Source: Kineosphaera sp032229625
Lineage (GTDB): Bacteria; Actinomycetota; Actinomycetes; Actinomycetales; Dermatophilaceae
Direction of reading: 5' to 3'
Assembly (NCBI GenBank): GCA_032229625.1
Contig: JAVTVZ010000144.1
Coordinates: 1-7,283 of the forward strand
DNA length: 7,283 nucleotides
Positions 1-6,149 of the stretch are shown here, in pieces. Position numbers and translations under genes: made by a program. Each line of letters starts with the position of its first letter. Position 1 is the first letter of the stretch. The notes below the pieces were generated by a model. The model saw nothing but the letters and a program-made list of their open reading frames with translations, was not told the origin of the DNA and did no database searches.

Positions 1-509
1 TCCGCCAGCTCGCTGAAGGCGGCCTGATGAATCGTCTCCTTGTAGGACTCGTGCATCGCCTCCTCGAGACGCTTCTTGGCATTGCGCGGCCGCTCGGCGT
101 CGAGGTGATTCGTGGCCTCCGACCGCACGGCACGATGGCCCCGCAGGGATTCCAGAGCAGCGAGGAACCAGGCCTCGTATTCACGAACGGCCACACCGAT
201 GACCAGGCTGTCGTCCGGCGGCAGGACCGCGTGGACCGCTGCTCGTAGCCGGATCGGGTCGTCGTCACCAAGGTCGCACAGCACGACGACGATTCCGTGA
301 TCAGCGGCCCGAGCCCGCTGCAGCCGGTAGGCGTCGGTGAGCCGAGAGGTGGTGAAGTCCGTGCGAGGAATGCGGTGGGGCTTGCTGGTCAGCGGGTAGT
401 GGCCGCGCTCGGCGCAGATCCGGCGCAGCAGGATCGGCAGGGCGGCCACCTCGCCATGACCCTCGACGATCGACGTGATCCGTCGCGGCGAGTCGTCCGG
501 CGCTGTCAC
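1..509 (-). CDS. DUF4276 family protein, TOPRIM-like, partial (3' end beyond window)
   Basis: I found this gene by translating the minus strand from the GTG that overlaps the ATPase stop codon (shared GTGA, 506-509). It stays open for 169 codons to the window edge. Seen: residues 14-20 read IVEGHGE and residues 74-84 read VVVLCDLGDDD. These match the N-terminal glutamate and the D-x-D part of a TOPRIM fold, as in OLD nucleases. REYEAWFLA at 109-117, ESLRG at 120-124 and a downstream K/Y-rich segment (AKKRLEEAM, then SYKETIHQAAF) fit the DUF4276 family, whose members are roughly 190-230 aa, so perhaps 30-60 residues are missing. The family has no established reaction; a metal-dependent nuclease role is inferred from the TOPRIM-like motifs. 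No good Shine-Dalgarno precedes the GTG, so translation is probably coupled to the ATPase. In total 30 of 169 codons end in A or T, clearly more than in hrpA. Family assignment is fairly sure, function is not. Confidence 0.85.
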   Translation of the reverse strand, partial: MTAPDDSPRRITSIVEGHGEVAALPILLRRICAERGHYPLTSKPHRIPRTDFTTSRLTDAYRLQRARAADHGIVVVLCDLGDDDPIRLRAAVHAVLPPDDSLVIGVAVREYEAWFLAALESLRGHRAVRSEATNHLDAERPRNAKKRLEEAMHESYKETIHQAAFSELA

Positions 510-1693
510 GAGAAGAGATCCATCTGGCCCGGTCCGGGATCCGCGGGGAGGATCTGGTCGACGCGCAGCAATTCACCGGCGGTGAACAGCCGTTCCCGCA
601 GCGCCATTCGGCCGGCGGCGTCGAGTGAATTGACGGTCGTGATGCCCTCGTCGGCGCGGACGGCGAGGAGCTCTTCGGGCATGACCGAGGCATCCAGCAG
701 GTCGGGACTATGGCTCGTGGCGAGGACTTGTCGGCTCTCGGCGGCGGCGCGCAGCGCCTCCAGCAGCATGCCTGCGGCGGCGGGGTGCAGGGCCGACTCG
801 GGCTCCTCGATCGCGACCGGGCTCAAGAACGGCAGATCTGTTGCGAAGAGAGCCGTCAGCACACCGAGTGCGCGCAATGTGCCATCGCTCATCGACGACG
901 CTTGGAACGTCCACGGATTCGGCGCGCCCGCGACCCGCTGCCGGAATTCCAGGGTCTCCCACGCGCCCATCGCGCGGCGCTGCACCGATTCCACCCCCGG
1001 CACGATGAGCCGCAGGTACTCCTCGATACGCAGCTTCAGCTCGGGTTGGGTGCGGCTCAGGGTGGCCAGGACGCTCGCAATATTGGCGCCGTCGCGGGCG
1101 AGGATGTCGCCCGGATCGGGTTTCTGTGGCTGGCGCATGACGTCGGGATTGAGGTTGTAGACGTTGCAGCCGGCAAGGCCGTCGAAGACACCTCGGAACT
1201 CGGGCAGTCCGGAGAGGGAGACCAGGTAGAGGCGATCGGCTGTGGCGCGGGGCAGAGGTACGGGCAGGTCCGAGTGCACGACCTCCCCGTCCCGGACCTC
1301 CACGCTGACGCCGGACGTGCCGAATTCGGCACGCTCGACGCGGCAGGACTCATGCGTGACGCGGTAGTCCCCGCCCTTGACCGCGCCGATCTGGAACGCG
1401 TAGGTGGCGCTGAAGGCATCCGTGCCCACGTCCAGGCGGAGGCCGAAGTGCGTGGGGTGGCCCGTCGAGCGGCGGCGGATCTCCGCGACCCCACCGCGAT
1501 CACGCAGCGCGTTGTCGAGGGTTTCGTTGAGGGCTTGGGAGACGAATCGCAGGCCGTCGACGATGTTGGATTTCCCGGAGCCGTTCGGGCCGACGAGGAT
1601 CGTGAACGGCCCCAGGTGCACGTCGCACGACGCGATGCTGCGGTAGTGGCGCAGCTGAATTCGCCGGATATCGAAACGCGCGCGACCGGACAT
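506..1693 (-). CDS. AAA family ATPase, ABC/OLD-like (AAA_21 type)
   Basis: A 395-aa soluble ATPase of the SMC/RecF/OLD-like ABC class. Seen: an N-terminal strand and RHYRSI segment (residues 15-20) as in RecF-type proteins; Walker A GPNGSGKS at 35-42; an ABC-signature-like SMSDGTLR at 267-274; Walker B and D-loop VAIEEPESALHP at 293-304; an H-loop TSHSP at 326-330. All elements needed for ATP-driven dimerisation are present. The roughly 225 residues between Walker A and the signature hold no obvious long coiled coil, so this is not an SMC or Rad50. There is no C-terminal TOPRIM domain as in OLD or GajA; that role seems to be split off into the downstream DUF4276 gene, which overlaps this stop by 4 bp. 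ATG at 1691-1693 is chosen because a TATCGT -10 box lies 7 nt before it (leaderless pattern); the AGGAG at 1708-1712 is 14 nt away and poorly placed. A role in phage defence is inferred from the pairing. It could instead act in DNA repair. Confidence 0.9.
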   Translation of the reverse strand: MSGRARFDIRRIQLRHYRSIASCDVHLGPFTILVGPNGSGKSNIVDGLRFVSQALNETLDNALRDRGGVAEIRRRSTGHPTHFGLRLDVGTDAFSATYAFQIGAVKGGDYRVTHESCRVERAEFGTSGVSVEVRDGEVVHSDLPVPLPRATADRLYLVSLSGLPEFRGVFDGLAGCNVYNLNPDVMRQPQKPDPGDILARDGANIASVLATLSRTQPELKLRIEEYLRLIVPGVESVQRRAMGAWETLEFRQRVAGAPNPWTFQASSMSDGTLRALGVLTALFATDLPFLSPVAIEEPESALHPAAAGMLLEALRAAAESRQVLATSHSPDLLDASVMPEELLAVRADEGITTVNSLDAAGRMALRERLFTAGELLRVDQILPADPGPGQMDLFS

Positions 1694-1700
1694 ACGGCGA

Positions 1701-1706
1701 ACGATA
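1701..1706 (-). promoter_or_regulatory. -10 box of a candidate leaderless promoter for the ATPase-DUF4276 operon
   Basis: On the minus strand the sequence TATCGT fits the actinobacterial -10 pattern TAnnnT. It ends 7 nt before the ATPase ATG, so transcription would start at or next to the A of ATG and the mRNA would have no leader. No convincing -35 hexamer is seen at 16-18 nt upstream. Confidence 0.5.
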
Positions 1707-1752
1707 GCTCCTGGCAGTCGTCCGCCTCGGCATGCCGGGGCCGGGCCTGGGG

Positions 1753-1773
1753 GGTCACCCGGCGGTCACCGGG
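1753..1773. repeat. GGTCACC direct repeat, 11-bp period, candidate operator
   Basis: GGTCACCCGG (1753-1762) is followed by GGTCACCGGG (1764-1773), with one mismatch over ten bases and an 11-bp period, about one helical turn. The same stretch contains a CCCGG-N6-CCGGG inverted repeat (1758-1762 and 1769-1773). It lies between the two divergent -10 boxes, about 40-60 bp before the hrpA start and 60-80 bp before the ATPase start. That is a sensible place for a regulator to bind, but no regulator is known. In such GC-rich DNA a chance origin is possible. Confidence 0.4.
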
Positions 1774-1800
1774 CACGGAAACGCGGTCGCGGTGTCGCGT

Positions 1801-1806
1801 TAGGCT
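1801..1806 (+). promoter_or_regulatory. -10 box of a candidate leaderless promoter for hrpA
   Basis: TAGGCT fits TAnnnT and ends 6 nt before the hrpA ATG at 1813. No Shine-Dalgarno sequence precedes that ATG. This spacing is the usual signature of leaderless transcripts in actinobacteria. A -35 element is unclear: GGAAAC at 1777-1782 lies 18 nt upstream and does not resemble TTGACA. Confidence 0.6.
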
Positions 1807-1812
1807 GGCGAG

Positions 1813-4800
1813 ATGCCCGAGGCCCCCGATCCCGCCGAGGCCCCGCGGCCCGCGCCCGACGGCGCTGCTCCGCGTGGTCGATCGCGCGGTCGTCGCCCGG
1901 CGCGCTCGGGCCCCCGCCGCGCCACCGAGCCGGAGAGCAGGCGAAGCCGCGACGGCCGGCCGCCGGCGGCGCGGCAGGGGGAGGACGCGCGCTCGCGGGA
2001 GGCCCGCCGCCAGGCGCGGGAGGCTCAACGCGCGCGCCGCGCGGAGTCGGCGGCGGCGCTGACGATCACTTACCCCGAGCAGCTGCCGGTCAGCGAGCGG
2101 CGCGACGACATCGCGGCGGCGATCCGGGACCACCAGGTCGTCATCGTCGCGGGGGAGACGGGCTCGGGCAAAACGACGCAGCTGCCGAAGATCTGCCTCG
2201 AGCTCGGCCGCGGCGTGGCCGGGCAGATCGCGCACACCCAGCCCCGCCGGATCGCGGCGCGTTCGGTCGCCGAGCGGATCGCCGACGAACTCGACGTCGA
2301 GTTGGGCGAGCAGGTCGGCTATCAGGTGCGCTTCACCGACCAGTCGAGCCGAGACACGCTCCTCAAGGTGATGACCGACGGCGTGCTCCTCAACGAGCTG
2401 CAGCGCGACCGTGACCTGCGCCGCTACGACACGATCATCATCGACGAGGCCCACGAGCGGTCCCTCAACATCGACTTCATCCTCGGCTACCTCAAGCAGC
2501 TCCTGCCGCGCCGCCCCGACCTCAAGGTCATCGTCACCTCGGCGACGATCGACCCGGAGAAGTTCGCGCATCACTTTGCGCGCGAAGGCCGCCCGGCGCC
2601 GATCATCGAGGTCTCCGGGCGCACCTATCCCGTCGAGATCCGCTACCGGCCGCTCGTGCGGCAGCAGCCGAGCCGCATGCCGGGCGGGCAGCTCGAGGAC
2701 GTCGAGATCGACCAGGTCACCGGCATCGTCGAGGCCGTCGAGGAGCTGTGGACCGAGCGCGGCGCCGCCGATCGCGCCCGCGACGGCGGCGGCGAGGACA
2801 TCCTCGTCTTCCTCTCCGGCGAGCGCGAGATCCGCGACGCCGCCGACGCCCTGAGTGGCCTCAAGCTGCCGGGCACGCAGATCCTGCCGCTCTTCGGCCG
2901 GCTCTCGGCCGCCGAGCAGCATCGCGTCTTCTCCCGCCACTCCGGGCGCCGGGTCGTGCTCGCGACGAACGTCGCCGAGACGTCCCTGACCGTCCCCGGC
3001 ATCCGGTATGTCGTCGACGCCGGCACCGCGCGCATCTCCCGCTACTCCCAGCGCCTCAAGGTCCAGCGCCTGCCGATCGAGCCGATCAGCCAGGCGAGCG
3101 CCAACCAGCGCTCGGGCCGCTCGGGCCGCGTCGCCGACGGCATCGCGATCCGCCTTTATGCCGAGGAGGACTACGAGGGGCGGCCGGAATTCACCGACCC
3201 GGAGATCCTGCGGACCAACCTCGCGAGCGTCATCCTGCAGATGACGGCGCTCGGCCTCGGTGACCTCGCGAAGTTCCCCTTCGTCGACCGCCCGGACTCG
3301 CGGATGGTCGCCGACGGCGTCCGGCTGCTCCACGAGCTCGGCGCGATCGACCCCGAGGAGCCCGACCCGCGACGCCGCCTCACCGACGTCGGCCGGCGCC
3401 TCGCGCGGCTTCCCGTCGACCCCCGCCACGCCCGGATGCTCGTCGAGGCCGACCGGCGCGGCGTCCTGCGCGAGGTCGCCGTCATCGTCGCGGCGCTCTC
3501 GATCCAGGACGTCCGCGAGCGACCCGCCGAGCAGCAGACCCAGGCCGACCAGCAGCACGCCCGCTTCAAGGACGAGCACTCGGACTTCGTCACGATCCTC
3601 AACCTGTGGAAGTACCTGCGTGACCAGCAGAAGGCGCTGTCGGGCAGCGCGTTCCGCCGCATGGCCAAGAGCGAATACCTGCACTACCTGCGCATCCGCG
3701 AGTGGCAGGACCTCGTGGCTCAATTGCGCTCGGCGACAAAGGACCTCGGGCTCGACTGGCCGAGCGGCCGGCTCGGCGCCGACAGCGACACCGACGTCGA
3801 CGGCATCCACCGCAGCCTCCTCGCCGGCCTGCTCAGCCACGTCGGGCTGCGCGACCCCGACCGCCGCGACTACCTCGGCGCGCGCGGGGCGCGGTTCGCG
3901 ATCCAACCCGGCTCGACGCTGTTCCGCCGGCCGCCCGACTGGGTGATGTCCGCCGAGCTCGTCGAGACGACGCGGCTGTGGGCGCGCACCAACGCGACGA
4001 CCGACCCGACGTGGATCGAGGAGGCCGCTGGGCACCTCGTCAAGCGGCAGTACGGCGAGCCTCGCTGGAGCAAGAGCCGCGCCGGGGCCGTCGCGACCGA
4101 GCGCGTCACCCTCTACGGCGTGCCGCTCGTCGCGGACCGCACGGTCGCTCTCGGCGCGATCGATCCGGTCACCTCTCGCGACCTCTTCATCCGTCATGCG
4201 CTCGTCGAGGGCGACTGGCAGACGCCGCACCGCTTCTTCCACGACAACCGCAAGCTCCTGGATTCCCTCGCCGAGCTGGAGTCGCGGGCGCGGCGCCGCG
4301 ACATCCTCGTCGACGACGACACGCTCGTGCAGTTCTACGACGAGCGCCTGCCCGATCGGGTCGTCTCCGGTGCGCACTTCGACGCGTGGTGGAAGACGGC
4401 GCGGCGCGAGCAGCCGGACCTGCTGACCTTCACCGAGGACCTGCTCGTCAACGAGGCGGCGGCCGACGCGATCGACGCCGACGCCTACCCGCACGTCTGG
4501 GAGCAGGGCGAGCTGCGGCTGCGCCTGACCTACCAGTTCGAGCCGGGCGCCGACGCCGACGGGGTCACCTGCCACATCCCCATCGAGCAGCTCAACCAGG
4601 TCCGCGACGTCGGCTTCGACTGGCTCGTGCCCGGGATGCGCGAGGAGCTCGCGACCGCCCTCGTGCGCGCCCTGCCCAAGGCGACCCGCAAGCACTTCGT
4701 CCCGGCCCCCGACCGGGCGCGGGCCGCGCTCGCGCACGCCGACCCGACCCGGGGCAGCATCACCGACGAGCTCGCCTCCGGCCTGTATGTCGTCACCGGC

Positions 4801-5928
4801 CACCGGGTGCCGCCCGGAGACTGGGACGCGACGAAGCTGCCCGATCACCTGCGGATGACGTTTCGCGTCGAGGGGCCGGGCGCGGGCCGGCCCGACGGGC
4901 GCGCGCCGCGTGGTGGGCGCGGTCGTCGCGCACCCGGCCGGCAGGTGCTCGGCGAGGGCAAGGACCTCGCGGCGCTGCAGGCGCAGCTCGCCGGTTCGAT
5001 GCGCACGACGATGGCCAAGGCCGCCGCCGACGCGGGCCTGGAGCGGGAGGGCCTGACGGGTTGGGACCTCGGCGAGCTGCCGGAGACGTTCGAGCGGCGC
5101 CGCGGCGACCGGGTGGTGCAGGGCTTCCCGGCGCTGGTCGACGACGGGGCCAGCGTGTCCGTGCGGGTGCTGGCGGGTCGGGCCGAGCAGGAGGCCGCGA
5201 CCCGCGCCGGCGTGCGGCGGCTGCTGCTGCTCAACACGACCGTGCCGTGGCAGCGGATCCTGGGGCTGATGACCAACTCCCAGAAGCTCGCGCTCGGCCA
5301 TAACCCACACAAGAGTGTGCAGTCGCTGCTCGACGACGCGCTCGCCGCGGCCGTCGATGCGATCGTCGCGCAGCGACCTGCGGCCGTGCGCACCCCGGAC
5401 GATTTCGATGTCGCGCTCCGGGACGTGCGCCGGCAGGTCGTCCCGACGGTCCTGGAGATCGTCGAGCTGCTGCACCCGATCCTGGACCGCACCCGCGAGG
5501 TCCGCCTGGCCCTGGACGCCTCGACGAGCCCCGCCGCGGCCGCCCTGCGCGCCGACGTCGCCGCCCAGCTCGACGCCCTGGTCTACGACGGTTTCGTCGC
5601 CGCGACCGGCCTGCCCCAGCTGCGCGGGCTGCCGCGATACCTCGCCGCGATCCTCGAGCGCCTCGACAAGGGGCCGAGTGATCTGCGACGGGACGCCGAG
5701 CGCGCCCAGACCGTCGCGACCGTGCAGGCCGAGCTCGACACGCTGCGCGCCGCGCTGCCGGCCGGTGAGCGCGACGCGCCCGACGTCGTCGCGCTGCGCT
5801 GGATGATCGAGGAGCTGCGGGTCAGCCTCTTCGCCCAGCGTCTGGGCACCGCCTACCCCGTCTCGGCGAAGCGGATCTACACCGCGATGGACCGCGTCGA
5901 GGACGACCACGACCTGCCCCTGCGGTAG
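1813..5928 (+). CDS. hrpA: ATP-dependent RNA helicase HrpA (DEAH box)
   Basis: A 1371-aa DEAH/RHA-family RNA helicase; E. coli HrpA is about 1300 aa. Seen in order: an Arg-rich, probably disordered tail (about 1-80); the conserved entry segment ITYPEQLPVSERR (85-97); motif I GETGSGKTT (114-122); motif Ia TQPRRIAARS (142-151); motif II DEAH (211-214); motif III SAT (243-245); motif V TNVAETSLTVPGI (385-397); motif VI QRSGRSGR (432-439). A winged-helix/HA2 ratchet region follows (about 460-640), then an OB-fold region (about 660-790) and a DUF3418 region filling most of 800-1371. A Gly/Arg-rich insert sits at 1021-1044. Family knowledge: HrpA unwinds RNA with ATP; in E. coli it is linked to mRNA processing and to splitting stalled or collided ribosomes in the cytoplasm. 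All catalytic motifs are intact, so it should be active. The start is set by the leaderless -10 box at 1801-1806; no other Met lies upstream of the conserved core. It is a single gene, divergent from the ATPase and 221 bp before PAC2. Confidence 0.97.
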   Translation: MPEAPDPAEAPRPAPDGAAPRGRSRGRRPARSGPRRATEPESRRSRDGRPPAARQGEDARSREARRQAREAQRARRAESAAALTITYPEQLPVSERRDDIAAAIRDHQVVIVAGETGSGKTTQLPKICLELGRGVAGQIAHTQPRRIAARSVAERIADELDVELGEQVGYQVRFTDQSSRDTLLKVMTDGVLLNELQRDRDLRRYDTIIIDEAHERSLNIDFILGYLKQLLPRRPDLKVIVTSATIDPEKFAHHFAREGRPAPIIEVSGRTYPVEIRYRPLVRQQPSRMPGGQLEDVEIDQVTGIVEAVEELWTERGAADRARDGGGEDILVFLSGEREIRDAADALSGLKLPGTQILPLFGRLSAAEQHRVFSRHSGRRVVLATNVAETSLTVPGIRYVVDAGTARISRYSQRLKVQRLPIEPISQASANQRSGRSGRVADGIAIRLYAEEDYEGRPEFTDPEILRTNLASVILQMTALGLGDLAKFPFVDRPDSRMVADGVRLLHELGAIDPEEPDPRRRLTDVGRRLARLPVDPRHARMLVEADRRGVLREVAVIVAALSIQDVRERPAEQQTQADQQHARFKDEHSDFVTILNLWKYLRDQQKALSGSAFRRMAKSEYLHYLRIREWQDLVAQLRSATKDLGLDWPSGRLGADSDTDVDGIHRSLLAGLLSHVGLRDPDRRDYLGARGARFAIQPGSTLFRRPPDWVMSAELVETTRLWARTNATTDPTWIEEAAGHLVKRQYGEPRWSKSRAGAVATERVTLYGVPLVADRTVALGAIDPVTSRDLFIRHALVEGDWQTPHRFFHDNRKLLDSLAELESRARRRDILVDDDTLVQFYDERLPDRVVSGAHFDAWWKTARREQPDLLTFTEDLLVNEAAADAIDADAYPHVWEQGELRLRLTYQFEPGADADGVTCHIPIEQLNQVRDVGFDWLVPGMREELATALVRALPKATRKHFVPAPDRARAALAHADPTRGSITDELASGLYVVTGHRVPPGDWDATKLPDHLRMTFRVEGPGAGRPDGRAPRGGRGRRAPGRQVLGEGKDLAALQAQLAGSMRTTMAKAAADAGLEREGLTGWDLGELPETFERRRGDRVVQGFPALVDDGASVSVRVLAGRAEQEAATRAGVRRLLLLNTTVPWQRILGLMTNSQKLALGHNPHKSVQSLLDDALAAAVDAIVAQRPAAVRTPDDFDVALRDVRRQVVPTVLEIVELLHPILDRTREVRLALDASTSPAAAALRADVAAQLDALVYDGFVAATGLPQLRGLPRYLAAILERLDKGPSDLRRDAERAQTVATVQAELDTLRAALPAGERDAPDVVALRWMIEELRVSLFAQRLGTAYPVSAKRIYTAMDRVEDDHDLPLR

Positions 5929-5995
5929 CCGGACCGGTCGCCGGATAGGTCGTCTCGGCGGCCCCGCGGGCGGGCGCGACGCGCGGGCGGTGCGC

Positions 5996-6041
5996 CACGC
6001 CGATGCCACGTCCGGCGTGTCCGGGGAACACGCCGATGCCA
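5996..6041. repeat. 13-bp direct repeat CACGCCGATGCCA, two copies 33 bp apart
   Basis: Perfect copies lie at 5996-6008 and 6029-6041. The CACGCC half of each copy is complementary to GGCGTG at 6014-6019 between them, so either copy could pair with the middle element but not both at once. The role is unknown; it could be a duplicated binding site or an RNA switch in the PAC2 leader. Confidence 0.6.
6013..6035 (+). promoter_or_regulatory. Stable hairpin in the hrpA-PAC2 spacer
   Basis: CGGCGTGT (6013-6020) pairs perfectly with ACACGCCG (6028-6035) around a 7-nt loop, giving an 8-bp stem rich in G-C pairs. No U-run follows, so it is not a classic intrinsic terminator. It could weaken read-through from hrpA or act within the PAC2 leader. 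Confidence 0.4.
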
Positions 6042-6135
6042 GGATGGCGTTGACGCCCTCGCCGTATGTCGAGGTGCCGTGAGCGCTGCCGCGATGTCGG
6101 GGCGACCTCGGGCACGGCGTCGCCAGGTGAGTTGC

Positions 6136-6144
6136 GAGGAGGAG
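6136..6144 (+). promoter_or_regulatory. Strong ribosome binding site that sets the PAC2 start
   Basis: GAGGAGGAG is complementary to the 3' end of 16S rRNA and sits 5 nt before GTG at 6150. It decides for this GTG over the in-frame ATG at 6066, which lies 84 nt upstream, has no such site and would add an Arg/Cys/Gly-rich 28-residue stretch unlike the family. Confidence 0.85.
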
Positions 6145-6149
6145 AAGAC

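Larger units (their letters stand above)
5929..6149. other. Non-coding spacer between hrpA and the PAC2 gene
   Basis: No credible gene is seen here on either strand; the open frames are GC-driven shadows. Just after the hrpA stop lies the 8-bp palindrome GACCGGTC (5932-5939), without a clear terminator. The middle holds the 13-bp direct repeat and hairpin listed separately. A TTGACG (6050-6055) resembles a -35 box, but the TATGTC at 6065-6070 is only 9 nt away, too close for a standard -10. Further complementary pairs, CGAGGT (6070-6075) with ACCTCG (6105-6110) and GCCGTG (6076-6081) with CACGGC (6113-6118), could fold in competing ways in a PAC2 leader RNA. Confidence 0.6.

Noticed and set aside
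1777..1801. GGAAAC followed by CGTT, resembling a stress sigma factor (SigE/SigR type) promoter for hrpA
   Set aside because: The match is partial, the spacing does not clearly fit either consensus, and the TAGGCT box in leaderless position explains the start better.
297..2062. Plus-strand open frames (297-1160 and 710-2062) over the ATPase gene
   Set aside because: They are shadows of the ATPase gene, whose minus-strand frame has a complete motif set. Their products are Arg/Ser/Ala-rich without domains, and the second runs into the start of hrpA.
5974..5984. GCGCGACGCGC palindrome as the hrpA terminator
   Set aside because: The stem has at most 4 bp with a usable loop and no U-run. In DNA this GC-rich such short palindromes are expected by chance.
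1057..6009. A 1650-codon open frame on the minus strand, antisense to all of hrpA
   Set aside because: It is low-complexity (Arg, Ala, Val, Asp), matches no family I recognise, and crosses the ATPase gene in another frame. Long antisense frames are expected opposite genes with a strong GC third-position bias, and hrpA itself carries every helicase motif.
6066..6149. ATG at 6066 as an extended start of the PAC2 protein
   Set aside because: The added 28 residues are unlike the family, and a much better ribosome binding site lies 5 nt before GTG at 6150.
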